Origin: Exiguobacterium marinum DSM 16307
GTDB lineage: Bacteria > Bacillota > Bacilli > Exiguobacteriales > Exiguobacteriaceae
DNA length: 64,000 nt
Assembly (NCBI RefSeq): GCF_000620845.1
Contig: NZ_KK211189.1
Location: 318,501-382,500 of the forward strand
Direction: 5' to 3'
Of the stretch, positions 1 to 7,178 are shown in pieces. The notes under the pieces are model-generated. The model saw only the letters and a list, made by a program, of their open reading frames with translations, had not been told where the DNA came from and did no database searches. Each line of letters starts with the position of its first letter. Within the stretch, counting starts at the first letter, position 1. A program made the position numbers and the translations under genes.

Positions 1-878
1 CGAATCGAGGCACTTCCGATATGCGGCAATGTTGTCACGTTCGGAAGCTTCAATAATGGATGATCAAGATCGATGGGCTCTTTAGTGAACACATCTAACC
101 CTGCTCCCCAAATCTTCTTCGCCTTTAACGCTTCATACAATGCTTGTTCATCGATGATCTCTCCACGAGCCACATTGATGAAAATCGATGTTTCTTTCAT
201 CTTGGCAAACTCTTTAGCTCCGAGCATACCTCGTGTCTCGTCCGTGAGCGGTGCGAGAACGATGACGAAGTCAGATTGCTCCAACAGATCATCGAGCTCT
301 GCATACGTGAAGCCGTACATCGACTCTGACTCATGACGACGTGTCCGGTTGTGATAGAGCACATCCATATCAAATCCTCTCGCCCGGCGTGCGACCGCTT
401 CACCAATCCGTCCCATGCCGATAATGCCGAGCTTCGCTTGATAGAGATCCATCCCGACATATCCCATCGGAAGCCAAGACTTCCACTCGCCAGCACGTAA
501 ATCACGTTCGGCCTCACCGAGACGTCGGGCCGTCATCATCATCAGTCCAAACGTCAGGTCCGCTGTCGTTTCCGTCAAGACGTCCGGAGTATTCGTCACG
601 ATGACCCCGTTCTCTTTCGCTGCGTTCAAGTCGATATTGTTATATCCTACAGCCAAGTTTGAGACGACTTCCAAATTGTTTGCTGTTTCAAACACTTCAC
701 GATCAATTGTGTCACTAAGCATCGTCCAAAGTGCATGTGCCGCGGCGGCTTCTTTTAGAAGAACTTCACGTGGGACACTTTGTCCCTCATGTTCCCACAT
801 GCGTACGTCATAGTGGTCACGAAGTGTTTCGACTGCCTCTTCAGGCAATCGGCGTGTAATATAGATTCGTTTTTTCAA
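1..878 (-). CDS. D-2-hydroxyacid dehydrogenase (glyoxylate/hydroxypyruvate reductase type), 3' end cut by window
   Basis: The protein would reduce glyoxylate or hydroxypyruvate (or oxidise D-glycerate) with NAD(P)H in the cytosol. About 292 codons are visible of a family length near 320; the C-terminus lies beyond the left edge. The Rossmann motif GMGRIG is present, followed by the catalytic set of the D-isomer-specific 2-hydroxyacid dehydrogenases: Arg in NVARGE, an acidic residue near DVFTKEP and His in LPHIGSAS. The start is a TTG at 878, preceded by a strong GAGGGGGAG ribosome site; no ATG lies in a better position. It is divergent from nothing visible and is followed upstream by the GTPase pair on the same strand. 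The exact substrate cannot be told from sequence; SerA is less likely because no ACT domain could fit. Confidence 0.9.
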   Translation of the reverse strand, partial: MKKRIYITRRLPEEAVETLRDHYDVRMWEHEGQSVPREVLLKEAAAAHALWTMLSDTIDREVFETANNLEVVSNLAVGYNNIDLNAAKENGVIVTNTPDVLTETTADLTFGLMMMTARRLGEAERDLRAGEWKSWLPMGYVGMDLYQAKLGIIGMGRIGEAVARRARGFDMDVLYHNRTRRHESESMYGFTYAELDDLLEQSDFVIVLAPLTDETRGMLGAKEFAKMKETSIFINVARGEIIDEQALYEALKAKKIWGAGLDVFTKEPIDLDHPLLKLPNVTTLPHIGSASI

Positions 879-926
879 CTTTCTCCCCCTCTCTACACTT
901 ACTTGTAGTCTAACAAATGAGAGTCG

Positions 927-2069
927 TTATGACGGTTTATCCGTCTTCGGATTTTGTTTCAAGAACTGTTCGAACAGTGAGCCGAACTCTTGATTCAACA
1001 ACTGCTCAATCGTTTTCGAAGAATCCATTGCGTTTCGATAAGCGATTTCATTGATGGCCAGACCAATTGCCCATGTGATGCCTGATGCGACGGTCGCGTT
1101 AATGACGCCGGCCGCCATATTCGCCCCAGGAAAAAATTTCATTACATTTAACAGAAGAGTCTTCGATAACGTTCGACCGATTTGTGGAATGATTGTGCTT
1201 CCGATGAGTGTCTTCAGTAAATCGTCACTTGCTTTCACACCCCAATAGCGGAATAAATGAACGCTCATTGTCACCTGGATAGGTGTCAACGCCACCGCAT
1301 CTGCAAATGGGAGTGGTACTGCAGCAGCTGTTCCCGCGCTCGCCACATAACCTGAAATGATGCGATTCGCCTTTTTACGCTTTAGCTTAAGCATCGCCTC
1401 ACTTTCTGCCTGAATTTCCATCAGGAGTCCTTCCTGCAAGGATGCATCTAACTGTTCGACCGACCAAACAATCAATCGCTCCCAATCTACATGTTGTCGC
1501 AACGCTTCGTTGTTTATGATTTCTCGGGCGATACTCACTTGGAAGATGGATTCCTCTACTACTATTCCATTCAGTTCATTTCGTAGTGCTGTCAGTTCAT
1601 CCAGGTCTACTTGATCAATTTGAGTAAATAAGACAGCCACAGCCGTTGATTCACTTAGGCGACGAATGAGCGTTTTATCGAGAGGTGTGACGCGCTTCGT
1701 TGCGGCGTTGATGGTATACCACACGAGATGAATTCGATCAGACGCTTCCTTTCGTCTATTATTCTCCACAAAACCGATGACTTCTTCCTCGTAATGTTGC
1801 TGTCGCGCACTTCCGATTTCATACCCTTCGCTGTCAAACAAGGTGACCGCAATGTCATCATTTTTATATTGATGAATCCCTCTTGTAACCGGTTCTCCGG
1901 CAGCCACTTTCGTCAAATCACGTCCAAACACATAGTTCACGACCGAACTCTTTCCCGCTCCCGTCGCTCCAGCAATGAGGATATTTGGTTTTTTCACATT
2001 CCCACGCAGTCGTTCAAGTTCTGCCTTTAAATCATAATCCTTAAAATCAAACCGCTTCGTCGATTCCAT
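927..2069 (-). CDS. GTPase with C-terminal DUF697-like membrane-associating region
   Basis: This is a P-loop GTPase of the Era/YcjX-like group of unknown cellular role. G1 (GATGAGKSS) lies near residues 34-42, G3 is DSEGYE and G4 appears as TQID, a variant of the usual N/TKxD. The last ~170 residues carry long hydrophobic stretches (VPLPFADAVALTPIQ, later an Ala/Gly-rich helix pair) that resemble the DUF697 region of YcjF-type proteins and probably touch the membrane. An alternative ATG at 2075 sits only two or three bases from the GGGGG ribosome site, so the ATG at 2069 is preferred. It starts about 14 bases after the stop of a second GTPase, so the two are almost certainly co-transcribed. 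Function is not inferable beyond GTP binding. Confidence 0.8.
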   Translation of the reverse strand: MESTKRFDFKDYDLKAELERLRGNVKKPNILIAGATGAGKSSVVNYVFGRDLTKVAAGEPVTRGIHQYKNDDIAVTLFDSEGYEIGSARQQHYEEEVIGFVENNRRKEASDRIHLVWYTINAATKRVTPLDKTLIRRLSESTAVAVLFTQIDQVDLDELTALRNELNGIVVEESIFQVSIAREIINNEALRQHVDWERLIVWSVEQLDASLQEGLLMEIQAESEAMLKLKRKKANRIISGYVASAGTAAAVPLPFADAVALTPIQVTMSVHLFRYWGVKASDDLLKTLIGSTIIPQIGRTLSKTLLLNVMKFFPGANMAAGVINATVASGITWAIGLAINEIAYRNAMDSSKTIEQLLNQEFGSLFEQFLKQNPKTDKPS

Positions 2070-2083
2070 TCTCATTTCCCCCT

Positions 2084-3202
2084 TTATGAGTTAAGCGTTT
2101 GTCCCAGCTGGCGCATCTCGCGCTCAAAACCACGTCGAATCTCTTCTTCAATCGTTTGTCTGACGGATGCGTATTGCTGCTCGATGGCTTTTTTAATGCC
2201 TCGTTCTGCCGTTCGACGCTTGAATGCCCAGTAAATGAAGTGCACTCCAGGAACCATACCGAGGACCATCTTTCGCACCGTCTTTCCGAACGAATAGTCA
2301 AATCCGAGTTCGACTCGCCTTGTCTTGAATAGTTGATTTGCCTGTTCACCGACTAACGGGTACCGTTGCATGAGTTGGATGTAATGACGTACCCCTTCTG
2401 CCATCGCATCTTCCGTTGTCAGGGCAGCCTGTTCGAGCGTTTTTTCTAAGTCTTTCTCGATGTTACGCGCTTTCCAGCTGATCATCGCTTGTGGCGTCAG
2501 CATGCGAATTTTTTCCGCCGAAGTGATGCTGCGTATTCGCCAATCCTCTAACTCTTCCACCAGATGATTCGTTAGATTGATTGGAAGCTTTCGTTCGATG
2601 TCTCTCCAAAGGTTCGTCCGATTACGCTTCCACACCTCTTCATATCCGTTCACCGGGATGCGCTTTCCCGTCAGTAACGTTTTCTCGACACTGTTTACCC
2701 GGATGATGTTCTCTTCTTCAATCGGAAGTTCACGCAACAACACTTGTTCCATCGCCGAGGCTTTCTGTACACTCATCGGATCTTCTTCATTGAAGTTGGT
2801 TAAAATGAGAGTGACGTTGCTACCTCGTGCATATAGCGGTTTTAAAATCGACTCGAGCTCGTATGCCTCGACTCGTCCCGACTGTACCGACAGCAAGTAG
2901 TAAATCGTATGAAACCACTCTGCGATATCGAGCGCCCCTTCGCGCTCATGGACGATAGATAATATTGCTTGGTGCCACTCCTCGGAACGGTCTGCCTCAA
3001 GCCCCCATGTATCAAAGAACCGAAACAAGATGCCCCGCTCTAAGTCGTAATACTCGTACTCATGAAGTCCTTCTGAGGTGACCGGACTTCCGGCCCTAGA
3101 TTCAGCGACGTCGTGTCCGTATATATAGTTAATGAACGCACTCTTTCCAACGCCGGTCTTTCCGGCAATCAAAATATTCGAGACGAGCCCTGTCCGATCC
3201 AT
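2084..3202 (-). CDS. GTPase, tandem paralogue of the downstream GTPase
   Basis: A second P-loop GTPase, 372 residues. G1 is GKTGVGKSAF near residues 14-23 and the G3 region reads DTWGLE. The expected G4 NKxD is replaced by TNFNEED, so nucleotide specificity may be relaxed. The C-terminal part is basic and helical with one hydrophobic stretch (MVLGMVPGVHFIYWAF) that could act as a membrane anchor. The start ATG at 3202 has GGGGAGGT six bases upstream. It is the promoter-proximal member of a two-gene unit with the GTPase at 927-2069. The two share the same N-terminal arrangement and the INYIYG/VNYVFG segment after G1, so they look like an old tandem duplication. The role is unknown; membrane remodelling and stress functions are guesses. 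Confidence 0.78.
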   Translation of the reverse strand: MDRTGLVSNILIAGKTGVGKSAFINYIYGHDVAESRAGSPVTSEGLHEYEYYDLERGILFRFFDTWGLEADRSEEWHQAILSIVHEREGALDIAEWFHTIYYLLSVQSGRVEAYELESILKPLYARGSNVTLILTNFNEEDPMSVQKASAMEQVLLRELPIEEENIIRVNSVEKTLLTGKRIPVNGYEEVWKRNRTNLWRDIERKLPINLTNHLVEELEDWRIRSITSAEKIRMLTPQAMISWKARNIEKDLEKTLEQAALTTEDAMAEGVRHYIQLMQRYPLVGEQANQLFKTRRVELGFDYSFGKTVRKMVLGMVPGVHFIYWAFKRRTAERGIKKAIEQQYASVRQTIEEEIRRGFEREMRQLGQTLNS

Positions 3203-3281
3203 ACGCTACCTCCCCATACGTTGTATAGTTCAATTATACCGAACGGACCGATTTCAAACGTCCATCGAAAGGATGATTCTC

Positions 3282-3671
3282 ATGCTTCACCATGTCGAAC
3301 TGTACGTATCCAACCTAAATGAAAGTGTACGTGCTTGGGAATGGCTTCTATGTGACCAACTCGGATACACGCTCTATCAATCATGGCCGGAAGGTCGAAG
3401 CTATCGTTTCGGCGATACATATCTCGTATTCGTACAGACGGAAGAAGACCATCTCACTCCGTCCTATCACCGAAAAAAGACCGGTCTCAATCATTTGGCG
3501 TTTCATGCCACCTCGCTCACACAACTAGAAGATATTCGTCAACAGCTGACGTCACACGGCTTCCAAGAGCTTTACGGAGACCGCTTTCCCCATGCGGGTG
3601 GCCCAGACTATACAGCACTGTTTTTCGAAGACCCAGATCGTATCAAAGTTGAACTCGTGGCAACGATGTGA
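3282..3671 (+). CDS. VOC family protein (glyoxalase/bleomycin resistance/dioxygenase superfamily)
   Basis: A 129-residue protein beginning MLHHVELYVSNLNES and ending with the typical FFEDPDRIKVELV strand. It has the two beta-alpha-beta-beta-beta modules of the vicinal oxygen chelate fold. Likely metal ligands are His4, His in LNHLAFHA and Glu near the C-terminus (VELV). The ATG at 3282 is chosen because AAAGGA lies eight bases upstream; the in-frame ATG at 3273 would overlap that site. It is divergent from the GTPase pair. Family members include lactoylglutathione lyases, fosfomycin or bleomycin resistance proteins and ring-cleaving dioxygenases; nothing here decides among them. Confidence 0.85.
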   Translation: MLHHVELYVSNLNESVRAWEWLLCDQLGYTLYQSWPEGRSYRFGDTYLVFVQTEEDHLTPSYHRKKTGLNHLAFHATSLTQLEDIRQQLTSHGFQELYGDRFPHAGGPDYTALFFEDPDRIKVELVATM

Positions 3672-3764
3672 ACGGTTTCGTGAGAACTTCTTGAAAGTTT
3701 GTGAAAACAATTGCAAACTATACGTCGACCTCCTAGACTGAAAGGGTCTAAAGGAGGTCTTCTT

Positions 3765-4565
3765 ATGGAAAAGCAAGTCATCGATTATATGGAAGAAGCC
3801 GCATTTAAAAAATCATCGTTGCTTCAGCATTCATTTTCTAAATATGTGTTACGGTCGATTATCGCCGGCTTTTTAATTGGCATTGGAGTTGTCTTCTCAT
3901 TCACAGTCGGAAACATGTTCATCGATGTCCCCGGAACGATGCTCATTGCCGGTGCTAGTTTCTCGGTGGCACTCGTCTTCATCGTTTGGATGGGTGGAGA
4001 ACTATTTACGAGTAATACGATGTATCTCTACACCGGGGCAAAACGGGGACGTGTCGCTTGGTTAGACTTAGCGAAAATATGGGGAATCAGTTGGATCGGC
4101 AACTTGATTGGCGCCGTCATTTTATCTCTTCTCGTCATCGGAGCTCACAGTATGGGCGAGGTAACGGGTGATCATTTGCTCGCTGTCGTTGCGGCGAAAA
4201 AAATCGGCGGAGATGCCCTTGCGATTTTCCTAAAAGGGATTTTGTGTAACATTCTCGTTTGTCTGGCTATCTTTATGCCACTAAAAACAAATAACGACGT
4301 CGCAAAAATCATGCTAACGATGATTCCAGTCGTCGTATTTTTTGCTGCCGGGTTCGAACACTCGATTGCGAACATGGGTGTCTTCGCACTTGCGCTTCAC
4401 TATGTGCCGTCAGAACTCATCAACTTCAGTGGCGCCCTTTACAATCTATTCTTCGCCACACTCGGTAACATTGTCGGGGGTGCGTTGTTCGTGGCCGGAA
4501 GTTACTTGTATTTAAATAAAACTGAAATGGAACAAGCCGTCAAGCCAATCCGTCAACGTGCATAA
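3765..4565 (+). CDS. Formate/nitrite transporter (FNT) family channel
   Basis: A 266-residue integral membrane protein with six predicted helices, the usual size for FocA/NirC-type pentameric channels that conduct formate, nitrite or other small monocarboxylates. Features typical of the family are the early GIGVVFSFTVGN segment, GGELFTSN after the second helix, KGILCNILVC in the middle and the repeated small-residue packing motifs. The ATG at 3765 has a perfect AAGGAGG eight bases upstream; longer in-frame starts lack a site. It stands alone and ends in a strong bidirectional terminator. The substrate (formate or nitrite) cannot be decided without neighbours such as pfl or nir, which are not in view. 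Confidence 0.9.
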   Translation: MEKQVIDYMEEAAFKKSSLLQHSFSKYVLRSIIAGFLIGIGVVFSFTVGNMFIDVPGTMLIAGASFSVALVFIVWMGGELFTSNTMYLYTGAKRGRVAWLDLAKIWGISWIGNLIGAVILSLLVIGAHSMGEVTGDHLLAVVAAKKIGGDALAIFLKGILCNILVCLAIFMPLKTNNDVAKIMLTMIPVVVFFAAGFEHSIANMGVFALALHYVPSELINFSGALYNLFFATLGNIVGGALFVAGSYLYLNKTEMEQAVKPIRQRA

Positions 4566-4602
4566 AAAGACAGGGACCCCAATTAGCAGGGTCCCTGTTT
4601 GT
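4566..4602. terminator. Bidirectional rho-independent terminator
   Basis: CAGGGACCC (4571-4579) pairs with GGGTCCCTG (4589-4597), with an A-run on the left and T-rich sequence on the right. It serves the FNT gene and the converging AGCS symporter gene. Confidence 0.88.
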
Positions 4603-4613
4603 TGCGTGATGCA

Positions 4614-6086
4614 TTATGATTTTGAAGCGTCAGCAGCGGCTGTTTGAACAGAACCTTGTGCCACCTCGTCTTCTTCGACGTCCCAGCACTCTGTGTTTTC
4701 GATACCGAGTTTACGAGCTGAGAAGCGTGGGTTGAGACCTTGAGCACGTTGCTCTTCGTAGTCTTTAAGAACTTTGAAGGCAACACCACCAAGCAATGTG
4801 ATGGCTGTGATGTTGATCAATGTCATTCCTGCCATGAAGAGATCAGCGAGGCTCCAAACGAATCCGAGGCTCGCAACCGCTCCGATGAAGACGAATGCCA
4901 TTGTCGCAAGACGGAATCCAAGGACTGCACCTTTACTCTTCTTGATGAATTCGATGTTCGTTTCACCGTAGTAGTAGCTTCCTGCAATCGAGCTGAATGC
5001 GAACAAGAAGACACTGATGGCGATAAATGCCGGGGCGAGTGCTCCGATTTGTTCAGTCAAAGCATTTTGAAGGAGGACAATCCCTTCACCATTCCCTGAA
5101 GCGTAGCTATCTGAGAGAAGAATGATGGCTGCAGTTGCTGTACAAACAATCAACGTATCCAAGAATACACCGAGTGATTGAAGGAAACCTTGCTTCGCAG
5201 GGTGTGATACTTCAGCTGCTGCTGCAGCGTTCGGTGCAGAACCCATACCAGCTTCGTTCGAGAAGAGTCCACGACGAACACCCATAGAAATCGCGGCACC
5301 GATTGAACCGCCGACTGCTTCGTCTAAACCGAATGCACTTTGGAAGATCATCGCGAAGACGGCTGGGAGTTCAGCAAAGTTGACAACAACAACGTAGAGC
5401 GCGATTACAAGGTACAACACGGCCATGACCGGTACGACGATTGCCGAGAAGTTAGCGACACGTTGTACTCCACCGAAGATGACGAGACCAGTAAGAACAA
5501 CCAAGATTGCTCCACCGATGACTGCATCGACACCGAATGCGTTATCGAATGCTGCAGCGATCGTGTTCGATTGAACAGAGTTGAAGATGAGGCCAAATGT
5601 GACGGCGATGAGAACCGCAAATACGATTCCTAGTGCACGGTTATTCAAACCTTTTTCGATGTAGTACGCTGGGCCACCGCGATAAGCGACATCGTCTTTC
5701 ACTTTGTATACTTGAGCCAATGTACTTTCAATCATGGCTGTGGTGCCACCGAGAAGGGCGACGATCCACATCCAGAAGACCGCTCCCGGTCCACCGAGTG
5801 TGACGGCTACCGTGACCCCTGCAAGGTTACCTGTACCGATTCGAGTCGCAGCACCGATAAAAAATGATTTCATTGGTGTGATACTCTTGCCATCTTTTGA
5901 TGGTGTCACGTCCGACTTATCCGTGACCGCACGGAACATTTCTTTTAAGTACCGGAACTGCATAAATCGTGTTTTGACTGTGAAATAAATCCCGGCTCCA
6001 ACGAGTACGGCGATCAATACGTACGACCATAAGATGTTGTTCAAAAAGTCGACGCTTCCTTGTAGCAAACCTTGAATCGCTTCCAT
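4614..6086 (-). CDS. Alanine/glycine:cation symporter (AGCS) family protein
   Basis: A 490-residue sodium-coupled amino-acid symporter of the AlsT/DagA type that imports alanine, glycine or a related small amino acid. Family signatures are clear: GAATRIGTGNLAGVTVA near the N-terminus, GGPGAVFWMW, then RRGLFSNEAGMGSAPNAAA in the middle. About 10-11 membrane helices can be drawn and the C-terminal tail is hydrophilic and acidic. The ATG at 6086 has GGGAGGAA nine bases upstream; the reading frame is open further upstream but without a ribosome site. A sigma-A-like promoter lies at 6150-6177 and a cre-like site farther upstream, so carbon source may influence expression. Substrate identity is not proven by sequence. 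Confidence 0.92.
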   Translation of the reverse strand: MEAIQGLLQGSVDFLNNILWSYVLIAVLVGAGIYFTVKTRFMQFRYLKEMFRAVTDKSDVTPSKDGKSITPMKSFFIGAATRIGTGNLAGVTVAVTLGGPGAVFWMWIVALLGGTTAMIESTLAQVYKVKDDVAYRGGPAYYIEKGLNNRALGIVFAVLIAVTFGLIFNSVQSNTIAAAFDNAFGVDAVIGGAILVVLTGLVIFGGVQRVANFSAIVVPVMAVLYLVIALYVVVVNFAELPAVFAMIFQSAFGLDEAVGGSIGAAISMGVRRGLFSNEAGMGSAPNAAAAAEVSHPAKQGFLQSLGVFLDTLIVCTATAAIILLSDSYASGNGEGIVLLQNALTEQIGALAPAFIAISVFLFAFSSIAGSYYYGETNIEFIKKSKGAVLGFRLATMAFVFIGAVASLGFVWSLADLFMAGMTLINITAITLLGGVAFKVLKDYEEQRAQGLNPRFSARKLGIENTECWDVEEDEVAQGSVQTAAADASKS

Positions 6087-6149
6087 GAATAAGTTCCTCC
6101 CTGTTGTGTGAATCTGAAGTTGAGATTTTTTATGATGTCTTAGTTCTGA

Positions 6150-6177
6150 ATTATACAAAGATTCTGAAAATTATCAA
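6150..6177 (-). promoter_or_regulatory. Sigma-A type promoter of the AGCS symporter gene
   Basis: On the minus strand TTGATA (6177-6172) is followed after 16 bases by TATAAT (6155-6150). Transcription would begin near 6143, giving a leader of about 57 bases. Confidence 0.7.
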
Positions 6178-6218
6178 CAATTTTTTTATAGGTTACTTCA
6201 CTGTTTTTTCACATCAAT

Positions 6219-6291
6219 GAATCATGATTCCTTATACAAACTCATTTAAAGCGCTTACAATAATAATGTTTAGAAATATTAAATCATGATT
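6219..6291. repeat. Pair of identical palindromes AATCATGATT
   Basis: AATCATGATT occurs at 6220-6229 (inside the longer palindrome GAATCATGATTC) and again at 6282-6291. Their starts are 62 bases apart, close to six helical turns, and they flank the cre-like site upstream of the AGCS promoter. They could be a cooperative operator pair; the regulator is unknown. Confidence 0.4.
6246..6259 (-). promoter_or_regulatory. cre-like site (catabolite responsive element)
   Basis: The minus strand reads TGTAAGCGCTTTAA, matching the CcpA consensus TGWAANCGNTNWCA at all but one position. It lies about 100 bases upstream of the predicted start of AGCS transcription, a location compatible with activation or with an unrelated role. 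Confidence 0.5.
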
Positions 6292-6318
6292 GTTTTTGAT
6301 GACCATGAAACGAATATT

Positions 6319-6350
6319 CAAAAAAAACAGCCACTCTTTTCGAGTAGCTG
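6319..6350 (-). terminator. Rho-independent terminator after the ywbE unit
   Basis: On the minus strand ACAGCTACTC and GAGTGGCTGT form a ten-base stem (one G-T pair) followed by eight T residues. It lies just after the stop of the small gene at 6356. Confidence 0.85.
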
Positions 6351-6355
6351 TCGTC

Positions 6356-6523
6356 TTAAATACCAGTACGTTTCTTCTGGTTATTTGGTTTTTTCGTCAA
6401 TTGACTCGTTAATGGTTTTTGTTTCGTACCATGTAAACCTGTCGGAACCTTTGTCTGGTTCTGTTTCTTTTCTGCTAGCTTTTGTTTCATCGCCTCTTGA
6501 AAAGATAATTTTTTCTCACTCAT
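6356..6523 (-). CDS. Small basic protein of unknown function, coupled to ywbE
   Basis: A 55-residue, lysine- and glutamine-rich protein beginning MSEKKLSFQEAMKQKLAEKK. It is hydrophilic with no membrane segment or cysteine; the first 20 residues can form an amphipathic helix and the rest looks disordered. The ribosome site GGAGGTGAG lies inside the end of ywbE and the ATG follows the ywbE stop after one base, so translation is probably coupled. A strong terminator closes the unit. The high positive charge suggests binding to RNA, DNA or the ribosome; this is inference. Reality of the gene rests on its ribosome site, tight spacing and terminator. Confidence 0.75.
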   Translation of the reverse strand: MSEKKLSFQEAMKQKLAEKKQNQTKVPTGLHGTKQKPLTSQLTKKPNNQKKRTGI

Positions 6524-6524
6524 C

Positions 6525-6728
6525 TTACTCACCTCCAGCTTCGATCACTTTCACACGACCGACCTGTCCATCGCTCAAACGCACTTTGATTCCGTGCGGA
6601 TGACGTGGCGAGTTCGTCAATATATCCTGAACGACGCCTTTCGTCAGCTTTCCGCTTCGTTGATCTTGTTTCAAAACGATTTGGACATGGAGCCCTGGGC
6701 GAATGTCAGCACGTTTCGTTCCATCCAT
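6525..6728 (-). CDS. ywbE: YwbE family protein (DUF2196)
   Basis: A 67-residue protein matching the YwbE family of Bacillota in length and pattern: MDGTKRADIRPGLHVQIV, QDQRSGKLTKGVVQDIL, then HPHGIKVRLSDGQVGRV. It is a compact beta-rich domain with many basic residues; the function is not established. The ATG at 6728 has AAAGGGG about eight bases upstream; an open frame upstream has no ribosome site. It is followed after one base by a small basic protein gene on the same transcript. Confidence 0.85.
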   Translation of the reverse strand: MDGTKRADIRPGLHVQIVLKQDQRSGKLTKGVVQDILTNSPRHPHGIKVRLSDGQVGRVKVIEAGGE

Positions 6729-6785
6729 ACCCGACACCCCTTTCCATTTAGTCAATCTCTATCATATGCTCTTTTCCCGTATTTG

Positions 6786-7124
6786 TCACAGTCTATCCCA
6801 TATACCGATTTGTCGCATCGCATCCGTCACGTAACTTTGATCGGTCTGTAGTGTCTTCTCGGGAAGCGGATGATGGAATTGCAAGCTGACTCCTCGATGC
6901 GAAAAGATGACGTTGATGATCGTATTTCCATCGATATCATGGAGCGTCGCCGTTCCTTGAAGGGAATGGAAGGCCGAGGCGAACGCCTCTCCAAAATCGA
7001 GATACGTTGTCACAGTGGTTACAACACGTTGCTCATCCATCATCAAGTTTACTAGTTCGCGGCTCGCGCTTATGATGACGACTCGTGCTACCTCGTTCCC
7101 ATTTGAAAATTCAATCGTATGCAT
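6786..7124 (-). CDS. Conserved-looking protein of unknown function
   Basis: A 112-residue soluble protein that I do not recognise. It begins MHTIEFSNGNEVARVVI and has alternating hydrophobic strands (ARVVIISA, VVTTVTTYL, TIINVIFS) suggesting a beta-rich fold, then a mixed C-terminal segment. No cysteines, signal peptide or membrane helix are seen. Two in-frame ATGs exist (7130 and 7124); the SD GAGGTGA lies one base from the first and seven from the second, so 7124 is preferred. It lies between ywbE and the GH13 glucosidase on the same strand, with a hairpin separating it from the latter. Confidence 0.7.
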   Translation of the reverse strand: MHTIEFSNGNEVARVVIISASRELVNLMMDEQRVVTTVTTYLDFGEAFASAFHSLQGTATLHDIDGNTIINVIFSHRGVSLQFHHPLPEKTLQTDQSYVTDAMRQIGIWDRL

Positions 7125-7147
7125 CCTCATCTCACCTCACATTCAAT

Positions 7148-7175
7148 AGAGGTACCCTCCTCAGAAGGTACCTCT
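7148..7175 (-). terminator. Hairpin after the GH13 gene, possible weak terminator
   Basis: AGAGGTACC (7148-7156) pairs perfectly with GGTACCTCT (7167-7175). The minus strand lacks a long T-run after the stem, so it may be an attenuating or stabilising hairpin rather than a strong terminator. Confidence 0.5.
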
Positions 7176-7178
7176 CTA

